Shown: piece by piece, positions 11,762 through 25,800 of the stretch
Numbering within the stretch: position 1 is the stretch's first letter
Layout of the letters: each line of letters opens with the position of its first letter
Assembly (NCBI GenBank): GCA_034008185.1
Contig: CM067082.1
Span: forward strand, 123,753,988 to 123,817,987
Direction of reading: 5' to 3'
Length of the DNA: 64,000 bases
Source of the DNA: Gorsachius magnificus
Lineage: Eukaryota; Chordata; Aves; Pelecaniformes; Ardeidae
Notes under the pieces: generated by a model
Told to the model about the DNA's origin: nothing
Seen by the model: only the letters and a program-made list of their open reading frames with translations
Database searches by the model: none
Made by a program: the position numbers and the translations under genes

Positions 11762-14468
11762 AATAACCAAAAGTTAGTATGTCCAGGCTTTTTCCCCTGG
11801 CAGTATCATGGATTTCAGCAAACTTGCCCAAGTACTTTATGCCCTTCCTGCCCCCCGCCCTTTTCCTTATCCTCTGTACAGCATTGCTCAGAAGGGAAAA
11901 ACAGGAGAAAGTCAATCTGATTGTTAGCAGATACAGACAATTAAGCAACTGTTAGCATACAGACTATGGTCATTACTGTGTGGAGGCCCAGAGGTGCTTC
12001 CTCCTTCCCTGGGTTTGCACCCAGTGCATGACAAAATGCTGGTGCCCCCTCTGCCTCCCCTGGACAGCTGGGGATAGAGAGCACCCCTGTTGTTCCCTAC
12101 TGAAGGGGTGGGGGTCTAGAAGACGAGCCAGACAGGAAGGGTCATCACTGTATCAGTGGGGTTTTTGGGAGAAAAGAAACCTGACCTGTTTCGGAAAACT
12201 TTCCAGAGAACCAGAAGCATTCCTCTATTGGGGGGAGGGGGCGGAGCTTTAGTATCTCCGAGTTTCTAGGTGTGGTCCTGAGAAGTACAGGCAAAGACAG
12301 CTGCCTGGGAAGAACAGGCAGGAAGAGTTGACAGGTGGTTATAGAAGATGATTAAAAGTTAAGCGGGATTAATTTTGCTGGAAATATCACATGATACGGG
12401 GTTTGAATGTGTGAGTAAAGGACACTAATGGGACAGAAGCGTGAAGCAGCACCAGCTGGAAAGACAAGTCGCGCTGGAGCGATGTACAGCTCTGCTTGTG
12501 TTCTCGGGCTGGCTTGGAGTTGTCTCAAATAATTAATGAATTCGGCATCCCAACAGGGTCATCAGTGTTGTACGCAGGTGTGAATTCCCATGTAGGCTTT
12601 GGGAAGAGGCACGGATCTCTGAAGAGGAGGAGTTTCTGGTGGCCATTTCCCTCTGCAAAAACCTGAGTGGGGAGGCCAAGGGAGTCGCATCTCCTGGTAT
12701 GGAAAAGCAGGGGGCCAGGAAGCATGAGGGAAGTGGGAGGCGCACAGGGCAGGGGGTGAAGGCCTCAGTCTCCAAGAAGCCAGGCAGGTGAGATGGAGAC
12801 AGAAATGTCTGAAGAAGGCTCCAGGCAGGAGGATCTATGGTGAAATTTGAGACAGCTTTATCTCAAGGCAGGCAGATCTGCCTGCAGGCTGGGTCTCCCT
12901 TTTATGCTATGCCAAGTTCCTGCAGTGAAGTTCAATCCGCGCTTCGCTTGCAAGGGCCTGTTGGTCCCCAGCCCCATGGGAGCTGCTGAGCAAGCACACA
13001 GGGAGAACACTGAGGCCTTTCTTCTGCCCAAAAGAGTTGATATATACTGAATACAGGGGGTTCTTCACCTCATCTACTGTCCATTCATCATACAGAAACA
13101 GTAAATGATACCAGCTTTTTTTTTCAAAATGCAACCCACAGATACAAACTGCTGTTTCGGTTTTCTATTATCTGATATGATTTCTATTTCATCATTACAG
13201 ATACTTCAGGAGAAGCCCATACTTGCAGAAGTAAACTGTAACAACAAAATCTCATAAGGAGTGCATTAATACTGGAGTGCATCCCAGGCCAGAGCTGTAC
13301 AGATACTGGTCAGGCTGAGAAAAATGCAACAGCACTGGTCAGATGGAAAAGCTAAGCTATCGGAGATCAAAACTGCACCTCATTAGTCTCCCTTTAAGCG
13401 TGATGTGACATGGTTTTATACACACACACGCAAATGTTGCTTATTTGATTCACAGAGGAGGGTGGGTTTATTTTGTATGACTAGAACTAATCTAATTGCT
13501 TTGTAGGTCATATGCAATGGGCACATTTCATGTGATTTGCAAAGATAAGGCTCCATGGAAGACTACAGAAGCATGACTCGATGCCGACTAGAAAGCATTT
13601 AGTTTGCTAGGAGTGCATTGCCATAAAAACCAGAAATTCAGGTGGAACAGGATATAATTGCTGCAGGTACTTTAAAACCACCAGACCACTTTTCTGATGA
13701 CTACTATGCAATTAGCAACGTAACAGAACTGCCTGCTGGAAAGGGTAAGATGTAAAACTTGTTTCTTATGTCTCTCATGTGACATGGTAAGAACAAACCC
13801 TGTTTGCCTGTGGAGGAAAGACAAAGCAATCCACATACCCGAGCAAAAATGTTGATCAGCCAGTTAACATTTAAATCTTCTTGTTGTTCTTGCTCTTCTT
13901 CCCTTCATTTTAAGATCTGTTTTTGTTCTTTCGCAGGAGGGTAAGTCCCACCACGGAGCCTGTTGCATGGTACAGCATTGTAAGGATCTGCCTAGCTTTA
14001 TTCTGCAGACCAAACTGAAAACTTGCAGCAGCACTGCAGGTTAAATAAGAACGTTGCCTAAGATTGAGTTGCTGAGAACTACTCTTCGTGGTTTTGGGTT
14101 TTTTTTTCACTTGGTTATTCTTAACAGGAAAGCAGGCAATTATGAGTGAGAGTTTCAAAAACAAGAGGCGTATTCACTCCCAGTGTTGGGGAGCTAATCT
14201 ACCTCTCTAACCTCGATGGAGAGAGGTTCCCTCTTTATAGCTAGCACTCCGGGAGTGGTGGCAGGCACGCACAGCTGCCTGCTCCAAATGCTCAGCGTTG
14301 CACTCTTGTCCCTCTTTTCACAAGTGCTGGTGTATTTTGGCTCAAAGGTGTGGGATCAGAGCTACTTATGTTGACTGCTGCATCTCTGGGGACATGTACT
14401 GTTAGTCCTGACAGGTAGGGATTTGTTTCTAGTGTTTTGGTTTTGGCCTGGAAGGAGAAGGAGGGGGG

Positions 14469-14513
14469 GAAAAAAAACAAAACAAAACAACAAAAAAAAA
14501 CAAAACAACAAAC
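14469..14513. repeat. A-rich simple repeat (CAAAA-type)
   Basis: This is a low-complexity run made of AAAAC and AACA units. It accounts for several overlapping low-complexity open frames in both directions. Confidence 0.8.
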
Positions 14514-17500
14514 CAGAGGAAGAAAAGGACTTTCCCAGCTGGCAAACTTCCTGTCTGAGACATTGCTGAGGAAGTACTGCAATATTCTCGTTACTAGTCA
14601 AGATGCCTTAAAAAAAATCCCATTTCCTCCCTTCTGAGAGGGTACCCTTGCAATAAGGCGGTCCTTCCATGCCACAGCCTCTGCTTTCACCAAGCAGTAA
14701 TTTTTCAGCTCTTAAGTTCCTCCTAAATCCTCATTTCCAACTGGCAGTCACTTTGGTTGCTCTCTGAATCTCCTACTCATCATGCAGCTCTATGGCCACT
14801 GCCTGCCCAGAACTAAACACAGCATTTACCAACCGTGCAGGGAAGGAGATTCCTGCAGCTTGCACTACATTTTACCCATCTAAGCGCTGTGGCTTCATAT
14901 CTCAGTTACTGCCGCTTTCAACTCCACAGTTTTCTCTGAATACTGGTAGTATATTTTTTTCCTTTAGTTGCTATTAGGTCAAATACAATTAGTTATCGGT
15001 TTGAACTGTGTAATTGTCTATGGCTTTTTTCCTCCATTACTGCCCAGGTGAATATAAAATTACAGTTTCTCTCTATCCTCTACATTAGGGTATGGGAACA
15101 AAACATGTTTGTGACTCATCCCTAACCCTAATCACTGTTACATAAACATCTGACACCTCTTCAATGGCTGTATCAAATGCCCTACTAAATGCCAGAGGAT
15201 CTGTCTTTAGAATAGCCTCAAATTATTTGTAACCATCAAAAAAAGTACCTTTGCTTGCTAAGTTACATTATTTCCCCAGTCTGCTGGCACATCCCTATTG
15301 CTCTATCACTTATCGAAATAATGGTCGGAACGATAGCAAGTCCATTAACTGATTCCCTTACTGACCAGTGCAGCAAATTATCTGAACTCCCACTGTGCTG
15401 CAGTAAGCTCACATTTCACAAATATTTTCCTACTTGCCTTTTCTCTGTAACTGCATTACATCCTCATTGATTTTTGACTGTCCCTCATTTCAAGTATTTT
15501 TAAATAGATTTCCACCATTTCGGAGTTACCAATCTCACTTCAGAGCTCCTGTATTAATAGGCCTTTTGTATTCCTTTCCCCACAGACCTGTTTGTGAAAG
15601 CTCTTCTTTCCTTAGCCTGCTGGCTGTTGTTAATTTATTGTTGTTGATGCCCTTAGCTTTATTCTCTGAGGCTTAAATCTAGTCAGTTGATTATTTGCAG
15701 TCCATCTTCCTTCACTGAACGCAAGGCTACCTTGCTGCTTGCTGCTGCGTGTAGTGAAACTACAGAGCACGTGGCAACTATGCTCCTTCACATTTAAGAC
15801 AAAATTGTAATGCTTTCTGAGGCTTGCTTTTTTTTTTTTTTCCCCCTCCTCCTCTTTTCTGCTACTTGCTCACGTTTTGAGCTCTCTTAGTGCTGCTGAG
15901 TATCACCTGGAGGAAAAAGGGCAGAGAAAAATTCCATTTGTCAGATGCTGGGTTGCTTCCTCTGCTGGGGCAGTGGAGGGTTTTTCCCCCTGTACACAGC
16001 CAGTCTCGAGTGCTGCTGTCTGAGGATTTGCAAACCAAAACCCTCAAATCATTCTTCAAATTAGTTGTTTGTACCACACCACAGGAATTTCAGTGACTCA
16101 TAAATCCTGTTATTTCAAAGTAAGTACTTGAAAAGATCATGTGGAGCTTGAATGTTCTAGCCTCTTTCACAGACCAAGTTCTTCTACTAATCGGGACATG
16201 TTACACCTCTTTGCCTGGATGTCCACCTCATGATTCCTGTTCTAAAACGAGGCATGGCAAGTGAAATCTGTGAGCTTACTGCCATGCTATATGTGTTTTT
16301 ATATGCCAGATCACAATATTACGACTTTCTGGAGAGCAGCCAAATACCAAACAAGAAGGCAGTTGCAAAAAGGAAAAGTTAAGAAAATGGGAGGATTGTA
16401 GCTAAAAGGAAGAAATTATTTAGCCATCTTTGTACTTGCAACCAACTTGGATACCAAGTATACTAAAAGCAGAACAAGGATGAATGGCAAAAAAAAAAAA
16501 AGAAATGCAGTGCAAACGTTGGGACAGATTGCTTTGATCTACTGACAAATTGTTGCTTATCTTCTGCAGTTCAGTAAGCCCACTAGAGCAATACTATTTC
16601 CTTCTATGCCATCCTACTCTTATCACTACCTCTGCAGCCAAATACGCAGCTTGCCTCTTGCTAGCTAAGTCTTATCATGCTGCTCTCTGCCATCTTTTTA
16701 GATGCTCAGAAGCCCATTTGGGATGAAACGTCAAGTCTTAGTATCTCTGTAATAGTGGGGGTTTGACTTTTCTTTGAGGGTGAGGAGGTGATCTAAAAAA
16801 TGCATTTGGTCCAAAAATTTGATCAAACACATTTTTATTTGATGTCATCTAAATTAGGAATACCTCCCTTAACCTATTTTTGTAATGGCAAGGGGACCTA
16901 GGACTTAAATTCTCTTCTACCCTTAGGTAGCTGTAGGCTGGAATGATGTTTGAGAACATCTAACCGATGTCCTGTCATATTCCCAAAAGCATTTAAAAAA
17001 AAAAAAGCATTTGTGCACTTCAGAGCCTTGAAAGCTCTCGGTGCAGCTGAGCAGCAACAGCCTGCTGAGGTATTCTAAGAAAGACTAAAGGTTTTAGCTC
17101 ATCACTTAAGTTCAAGAGCAAGCTGCTTTAAGCTCTTACATAGCACAGCAGTGGCACTGAGGTACAGAAGCTTAAAAATCCTGCAGTGGCCTCGTGTGTA
17201 AAGACACTTCAACTTAGTAAAGACAGCTTCGGCATTTGTCAGAGGTAGCCTATCCTTAACTGTGACTTAGAACATTCCTCCTTTTTTGTTTGTTAGCATA
17301 GTCATTTAAGAGGACGAATATGAGGAAGAAAGATGAGGAAAAAAGCACAGGTGACTTCAAAACAATTACTGCTTTAAATGTAAGGCAGAACCATCCACGG
17401 TCCTCTAAAACATGCCATGGGATCCTTAGGGTTATCAGCAAGACTCAATTCTGTACCTTTACTCCAAAATATACTCTTGCTAGGCTACAATGCTGCTTTA

Positions 17501-19215
17501 ATACAAATAATAATAAAAATTATAGGAACTTTAAAAAAAACTTGTAGCTTTCTGATACAATTGGGCCTGTGAACCACCAAGGCTTCACAAATGAAATTTG
17601 GGAAAGGGTATATAGCATGTCACAGAATGAGTCCAGGCAGTTATGGTATTCATCAAGCCACAAACACTTTTTCTTTGGTTGTTGTTAAATACTTTTATTT
17701 TTACAAAAGCGAATGTAACAACTTCTGTAAAGATGGGGGTTTTCCGTAACTGCAGTGGCAGAACGGATTTTGGTACATTCCTCAGTTCCACTGCCAAAAT
17801 GTGAGTGACTGGCATAAACGATCCAGAGCTCAGTGAGCCCTGACCGATGCCTGTGTCTTAACGTGTACAAGTCTTAGTACTGCTCTGCAGACCCCACCTG
17901 GAAAAACACATTTCCTAAGGATGAAATGGAACTCTGGGCCAACCTATCAGTATTTTGTTTGTAAGTTGCAGGAAGCCTGTGCTGGGTCATTAACAACAAG
18001 CAGATGCCTTATTTCATCTACAAAACAATCACCAGAAAAATCCATATAAGCAACCTAGTACTGTAATGTAACATATGCAAGTTTCTGGTAAGACCTACAC
18101 TGAGCACATGGCCTGAGGAACCTGGATTTCTGTTAAGGCTGTAGAGTGCCTACCCGTGGCCCATCATCCTAAATGTTAAATTTGTTCATGCTGTTCTAGC
18201 GTACGCTACAGACCTTTGGCAGGAAAGGCAGCTGCAGTGAAGTTTTAAATGGGACCATGAGTCCACACAGCAAGAACTGAAATGTTATCTTCAACTGTTA
18301 AAGAAACAATTTATTTATGTATAGCCTGGAGTAAACTTTTGCTTTCCTCTTAAATATGAGGTTGGGTAATTTTAAACCATTAATGGGAGGGCCTGGCCAA
18401 GAACAAATGTTCTCTTCCCCTGACTCTAGTACCTCCTCTGGAAGATTTCTGACCCCTGCTTTATAGCATCTTGGCAAACTATATAACTTAATATCCTCAA
18501 TTCAGAAAAGGTATTGCTAGTATATGCACCCATCAAGTTTTGAGGACCAGACAATGCAATTCCATCACTTCACATAAATGTCATAAGTAGTTTTGCAATT
18601 GCTTGCAAAGTTTTATCTAAGAGGTGTCAAAATAACAAAACACAAGCTCCTATTCGTGATGAAGGCTTTCAAGGCTGTCCTCTGCCCGCTGTATTGCATC
18701 AATGCATGCATTATGACCTCAAGCAGAATAACTAATAGAAGCTGAACTGCATCAACTGGGAGAGGTAACTGACTCCCGGGTGACAGAAGCACGTAGCTAG
18801 GTACAGAGCATGTGGGAGCCCTCCCTCTCCAAACACAATTGCCAAAGGCTGCACCAACCCTTTAAATAAGGGGCAGAAGACAAGGTGGGCTAACAAGATG
18901 CAGTCTTGCATGGCAACCGTTTCTTTCCAGCGTTCTACTCTGGAAACTAGAACTTTGTAGGCTGTGAAGACCTCACTGGAGCATTCTTACTTTTGACAAA
19001 GCCTTTTTAATAAGAGTTTTTGCCCAGAACTTAACGGTCCAGAAGATAAAATGGAACTTTAAATTTTACTTTCATGAATTCATTTCTTGGATGCAAAAGG
19101 TCTGTTCCAAAATAACCAAGAAATGATAAAATACTACCTTCAAATGTTTATACCTGTGAGTTTATTATTGCAGAAGATGTAGAGATGAAACAAAAATTAA
19201 CTCAAAGGGAAGCAT

Positions 19216-19221
19216 TTTATT
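19216..19221 (-). terminator. candidate NUP42 polyadenylation signal
   Basis: A canonical AATAAA (read on the minus strand) lies 79 bases past the NUP42 stop codon and is the closest of several. A second copy is at 19161-19166. Which one is used needs transcript ends. Confidence 0.4.
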
Positions 19222-19299
19222 ACTCAAACCACAAAATTGTGTAGTTGAGGTATTGGAGAAATTACAAAAATGTGTTATTTCAGAATAAACTTAAAAGTC

Positions 19300-19868
19300 C
19301 TAAACATTTAAAAGTTCTAATGGTGGTGGCTTAAGAGGAATCTTCCCCATTGTAAACTTTTTTGCTTCGAATTGTTTCAGCTCTTCAACTGATAATTTGC
19401 TCTTTGGTGTAAATAACTTTTCTGATGTAGTATTGTTTGTGACTGCAGAAGACGCTGATGTGATGTTCTGTCCAGAGGCACTGGCAGTCTGTCCAAATAA
19501 AGTACTGCTTGAATGCGAGGGAGCAGCTGCTGCTGCTGTATTAAAGGCTCCAAAAGCTGTAAGTGGAGTGGTGCTTGAAGAGTTCACAGCAGAAGAATTG
19601 CCAAACCCTGAAAACCCAGAAGTTCCAAAACCACTAGTTGTTTCAGAAGTTTTAAATGAGAAAGAGGCTGCAGATGGAGCAGCCAGGCTGCCAAAACCAA
19701 CAGAATGGGATATGCTAGGAGAGGACATCACACCAAATGCAGGAGGATTACAATGAGCAGAAGAGCTCCCAAAAGCAGGGGTGTTTCCAGATGATGCACT
19801 GACAAGGCTGGAACTTGTTTTAAAGGAGAAACTGCTAGCACTGTTACTGCTGCTGTTCACAGGAAAGC
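19300..19868 (-). CDS. NUP42: NUP42 coding exon 7 (FG repeats and C-terminus)
   Basis: This last exon encodes residues 251-439. The acceptor is ATTGCAG|GCTTTCC and the stop TAG lies at 19302-19300. It is rich in Ser, Ala and Thr with seven FG dipeptides, as expected for a disordered, transport-receptor-binding segment. It ends with the conserved [12 protein letters not shown] tail that binds GLE1. The plus-strand open frame across this exon is a composition shadow. Confidence 0.96.
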
Positions 19869-22800
19869 CTGCAATTATAAAATATATAAAAAAAAATTAG
19901 AATGTGCACACCCATGATACTAAACCTCTCCTCTATTTCAATAATGCAGAAGAATTAAAACTCAAGAGAATGTTGAACTGTTGGTTCTTAACGCGGGAAC
20001 TTACTTGATGACCCAAAGCTTGATGTTTGCTGTCCTCCAAATCCAAAGGCAGGCAATGGTTGATTGACCGTGTTCTTTAATTCAGAGAGCTTAAAAAATT
20101 CCGAATACAGAAATGAAAACTAGATTCCAAAACAGTGAAGTGTCTTTCAATAAATACTTGAAGCAAAAATACACCTGCCCAGCCCAATTTAATACGACTT
20201 AGACTGTTAGACACTGATCACTCATCACGACTGCACATTCTTGTAGCTGTGAACAAAATGCTTTAAGGCTATACACTATTCTCTGTAAAACACTCCAGAA
20301 ACAAATATATTACAATTTACAGATTTTTGTCTGTCAGTCAATGACCTGAACACCTCTTCCAGCTCTCATTCTCATCTCTTACCTATTTCAGTTAGTGCTT
20401 TATGACCCTATCTATGTCATTGCTTTGACTTCGTCTGTTCTCTCGCCTTGGCACATCCAGTCTTCTGTGCTAAAGCCCAAATCCCACTTCACCTTCAGCA
20501 CTGAACATGCCAAGGGTATTACTAAAGCTTCAATGCACTTCATATAGACTCCACTTAAATCAACTTACTCTTGTCTCCCTGATTATTTAATACTGGCTTT
20601 AAGTCAAGCACTCTTTTCTGACACATCGAGATTCACAATGTTTGTCACCTTCCCAGGAACAACCACTCTTTAGTTCTTCAAATTGTGTCCAAGCAGTTTC
20701 TCTCCCACCTATCTGTCAATTGCTCACTCTGGCATTGCCAAAATGCTTTTTTTATCCTCAGATGGCCTGGAGGACAATTCTGGTCTCGTCTGCTGATTAT
20801 ACCTTGGAAGAGTCAACATCAGCACATGGAAGAAAAGGTGAGGTGGATATTTGATTCTTACTACACATGTACTCGACCAGATCCCAACCTTAAGCCACGG
20901 TTACTTTCATGTGGCTTGCAATGACATTATTCCAAACCTTGCTAGCTGCCTTGCTAGGACAGAACTGTCCTGATTCACTACTCTCCTTAGTTAACTAAAG
21001 GTTTTTATAATACCTGCCTGCAATTCACTGATTTCACAATGCCAGAGAAAGGTGGATGTGAGACCCAAAACTGTGTTCAACAGACTTTCAAGTTCACCTG
21101 ACTCAGGCAGTGTGAGAATATTCAGTGACATTTCTATCGCCTATAAAAACCACACAGACAGAGAGATGGGGCAGTTTTCAAACCGCAGTCATTATTCTCT
21201 TATGTAGTTCCTCCTTACACCCTTCCCACTTTCTCTAACGTTCCCAGGAGTGTTCTAAGATTACTGTCAAGGTCTTCATGCCACCAGCCAGCCAAACACT
21301 TTCATGCCAGATGTTTTTCAAGGCTGCAGTGCCAGACTGTAACGCATCATAGTTGAGATTTTTCAGAACAGTTCATAGATCTACCATAAAATTCCCAATG
21401 AATCTAGGAATCAAACATTTTCATGTCTCAGCTATTTAGGTGCAAACAAGGATGCCCTAAAAGAATCGTGTATATTTGGTTTTAAAATATAGTATCCTGT
21501 GATCTTCAAAGCAATACCTATCACCTATTTATATAAAGTTAGTAGAAGTGTAGTTAAATACTTTGATAACAGCTGAAGTTTCTATGGAACATTTGCAAGA
21601 TCTCTTCATTAAACACAAGGTGGCACATTACAACTATCACGTCGTAGAAATCTGTGTAGTAGGAATTAATGTTGACATTTGCAGCACAGTTTGGTGGGAT
21701 GTCTAAAAAAAACCATGAATCTAAGAAAAAACATTTGCCGAGATTAATTAAAAAATTACATCAGGAACAGAAACATTTTACCTTTCATTAACACTTACCA
21801 AAGCTGCTCGTGTCGATGCATTTAAAGTTTTCAACTGAAGCAGCCGATTTCTCCATTGTTTCGCTAACTGTTGGACAGAATTTATCTAAAAAGGGGGAAA
21901 AGAAAAGCATGGTTTTATTATTGGTGAAGACTTCAAAAAAAATTAGAGTGATCTGACAACTAAACTGAAAGAAGATTTCTAGAATTAGAAAAGAAACTTC
22001 ATTAAGCCAAGATGACAAGATTTTTGCTTTCCTGAAACTTCAAGGTGAAAAGCTGAAATTTTTGTTATTAACACAGGATTCCTTTCAATTCTCTTACTAT
22101 TGCCCTTAAATCAACCTTTTTATGTGCCATAACAATAAGATTAAAAGACATCCTGGGCCTTTCTAAATCTAAATTCTATCACTATCTAAATTAGGTGCTT
22201 GAGGGGGGAATAAAAACCAAACCCAAACCACACACAAAATATGTAAGTTTTAAGTGTAAGAGAACAAACTCTTCAATCCTTGTTTTATTTCTGGCTTGTC
22301 CACTTACATGCTCACTCATTAAGCTGAAGTCCTAAGCCTTAGCTTCTCCCACATTTTCAGAAAAAGAACACCCACTTTCAAAACATGATAATTCAGAACA
22401 CTTCAATAGTATTATCCTAAAATATTTAGCTCTGCAGAAATGAACTTCCTTAATTTGAATCAGCCCCTTTAATGTGATCCAACAGATTACTGCACAGAAC
22501 ATACACAGCAATAAATAGCGCCTGTGTCTATCTGATAATTGTGATTAAACAAGAAACTGGAAAGTCATTAAATAACTTACTTTTCAGGAAATTCAAACCT
22601 GAATTTCCTATATTTAAGTTTATCTACACACCTTACTCGAAGCCTGGCCTAACTGGATTTTCCTTAAAAACTAACCAAGTAAAACATATCATGTCCCAAG
22701 TGCCTGCAAGAATGGAATGAGTAATCTTTTTGTAAATACTTTCCTTAATTTTTCTAAAGGGTCTTACAACACAAACATCAATAATTCTTTTGAGTCTAGT

Positions 22801-25800
22801 CACATGCTGGAAGATCATGTTGCTTGGTATCGGCTCTTATACAACAGACTGGAAAATTTAGATTTTGACCCAGTTTAAGAATAGAAACACATGCTTTGGA
22901 AAAGACATGTTGTACTTAAAACATTTTGTGAGAGAGCTGTATCACACAGATATCATCTATACACTGAGACCCTCATGAACTTGCATTCAGTGCTTCAGTG
23001 AGGCCACAAATGTGGGGTTTTTTTTAATAGCCTTGCATAACTTATTGTTTCATCATTTCAGTTTATTCTTTTAAGTGAAGTTTGGGGGTTTTTTTTTAAA
23101 TCTCCTCTCTCCTGTCTCTGAAAATGCAATTCTGGTAATTCTAAACATGTGAAGCAAGAGCAGTGACAACAGCACTTCCTTCTGTAATACAGAACCAAGG
23201 GGAAGAGGAAAGAGCGCAATGTAGCTTGAATTAGTCTGTACTTGTGTCTACCCAATAGCCTAATTCCTTTCCTGGCACAACACTGAACTGCATTAGCTTC
23301 CTTGATATTACTGGGACTATGAGAGAAGAAAAGATTTATATATATATATAAAAAACCATATATATTACTTCTTTTCTAGAAATGTATACTCCTTTAGAAG
23401 CATCTGCTATTTTCAGCATTAAAGTGATATATATTCAGCTACAACGATCAAACTGGCTAATAGCATACAAAGTATTGAACTTTTGAGACAGGGTTCAAGT
23501 AACTTCTACAAATAACACACAAGAGCAGGGACAAGACTAAGACAAGGAGCCTCTAGGTTTAGAAAGACCACCCATTTAACTGAGACTAGCTGAAAATCTA
23601 TTGCCACCACCTTTTGTAGGTGCTGATGTGGCTAGATGTTTAGGCCACCAGTTTTAGAAGCCCAGATCTGACAGCTTTAGCCTCTGATTTCAGACAGAAA
23701 TAGGAAGTTATAGCAGAGCATACAGACTAGCAGCTATTTTTACGTTCTATTTGGTGCACAGTAATTTAAAAACATTTTGGCATTCTGATAATCTCCTAGA
23801 GTTTAGTAATTAAATGAGTCAAGAGTTGGCACCTGAGGAATAGTAACAAGTCCTACCTTGAAGTACGTTCATGTAAAAAGTCAGCATTTTTTAAATACTT
23901 ACATAGTTCTGAATGTTATTGTTTTCTCTGCAGTTATAATACTCCAGACGCAACTCTTCTGGCGAGAAATCTGTAAAGCCTGTAAGGAGAGGAACAATCA
24001 AAAACCTCCACAAAAATACATTAATATTTCCAGTTGCCCTCTATAGTTGTGAAGAAATGGGCCTTGCTACATCATCTATAAGTCAGTCACAGTCGGAGAC
24101 ACAAAAAGGATTCATTACAGAGTTTTAAAGATGTGAATATCCAAAACAAATTTGCATAATCCAATATTCCTTTCTGTTGCATCACAAGGCAAATCATCAC
24201 CTTGCAGATGGTTCCAACAGAGGTACAGGGGTACAACAGAGTGGACAAGCATAAGGAACATCCTAAACAGCAGCAATACGTGGCAACACCAAAAACATTG
24301 CCTACCTGAGACATTCGGCTTTTCTTTCATCGGTGAATAAGATGAAAGTACCCACTGACCTGAAGATTCCCAAATTTCCATGTCTTTCACTACACACTCG
24401 CTAGAAAACAAAACCAAATAAAAAACACAGATGAAGGTGAAATTATATGGCCCAAACAAAACCACCAGAAGCAATTGCCTAGTTTGAATCCAATGCCAGA
24501 TTCAAATACCTGCTGCTATGAAAACAAATGGAGTGTGACACTAGTCAGAATGAGGAAGAAAAGTACTCAGTTCTCTGTGGAAAAAATGCACTTATTTGGC
24601 AAGATACATAAACGTCCCTTCAAAGTGTTTTACTTTATCATCTAACTGCAAGTAAACCAAGCCAGATCTTAAAAAAAAAAAATCCCAAAAAATACAAAGT
24701 ATTTTTTAATCCTCATATGGCATATACTGTCACACTATTTTCCCTGAAGCTGTCGATCACAATACAATTTAAAACCTTCTCAATAGTAGATAATTTGATG
24801 ATACAAATGAACATGCGCAATATTAAATAGCAAAATGCGGGGGGAGGGGGGATATTAAAAACATAATGGAAAGTGGTTCCAAAACCTTGCTTGCTCAGGA
24901 AATCACATTGCCTGTTGCTTCTCATCACCTGCCCTGTAATCGCCTTGAACCTGCTGGTCACTCTCAGCTGACTCTCACATACACGCATGTGAAACCAGGC
25001 TTCAGGAGTTTTACTATGGGCAAACCAATCTGTTACCTTAAGCATCAAGAAATCTAAGTCAAATAGTTAATTTTCTCAAAGAGTTGTTAGTTGGCTGGGT
25101 TTTTTTTAAGTAGTTGAAACACTGTCCAAGGGGCTCTGACCCCTTATTTTCAAGCACCAAAATCTTTGTTTCCTTCTTTATCCTCCTGCCCACAACTTAA
25201 ATACCACACCGTCTTACTAATACCACAGTTGTCTAGCTGCCCAACCCAGGTTCAACACGAGGACCTCTTTCTTTCTTCCCATGCTGGTGTAACTCAAGAG
25301 AACTGAACGAAGTAGTGTTTTCTCCAGTTCTTACTACACATCCCAGCTTCCTCCTTGCGATCGTGTCCCCTGCGTTATCTCCAGTCAGTCAGTAAGCTTT
25401 TAAACTGCCCATTCTAAATGCTCCCAGTGAAACAGAACTATAACTTACAGAAGTCTCTCGTCTTCATCTTTATAGCCATCAGCAATACTTTGACTGTTCA
25501 TCAATGCAGAGAATCTGTTCTGTGAAAAGTCTGCATTTCTGCTGCTGCCGCCTGATGATCCAAAATCCGAGGAGCCAAAAAATCCTCTTCCTTGATCTCT
25601 GCTGCCACCCCATGTATTGGACTTAAAGGTAGATGGCTGGATAACATTAGTGTACCTCTGGTTAGTGGTACCCCATCCTCCTCCTCCTCTGCTAGTACCT
25701 TCCAATTAGAAAAAAGAAAAAAAAGCAAACAACAGAAATTTTAAATCATCAAGATATTAAACAATACAACATCAACAAAAACTGTAAGTGTAGCTATTCT

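Larger units (their letters stand above)
11762..19299. other. non-coding spacer, including the NUP42 3' end
   Basis: No coding gene is recognised between the CR1 tail and the NUP42 stop codon. The part nearest 19300 must include the NUP42 3' UTR. AATAAA hexamers on the minus strand lie at 19216-19221, 19161-19166, 18310-18315 and 17694-17699, so the UTR could be short (about 100 bp) or extend to about 1.6 kb. An A-rich simple tract (AAAAC-type) lies at about 14469-14513 and a T run at about 15829-15841. Confidence 0.6.

Noticed and set aside
13910..14164. 84-codon minus-strand frame with a hydrophobic start
   Set aside because: It starts with TTG, not ATG, and has a lysine-rich low-complexity middle from an A/T tract. 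It is not GPNMB-like.
15119..15133. CCCTAACCCTAA, telomere-like
   Set aside because: Only two units in unique sequence; expected by chance at this scale.
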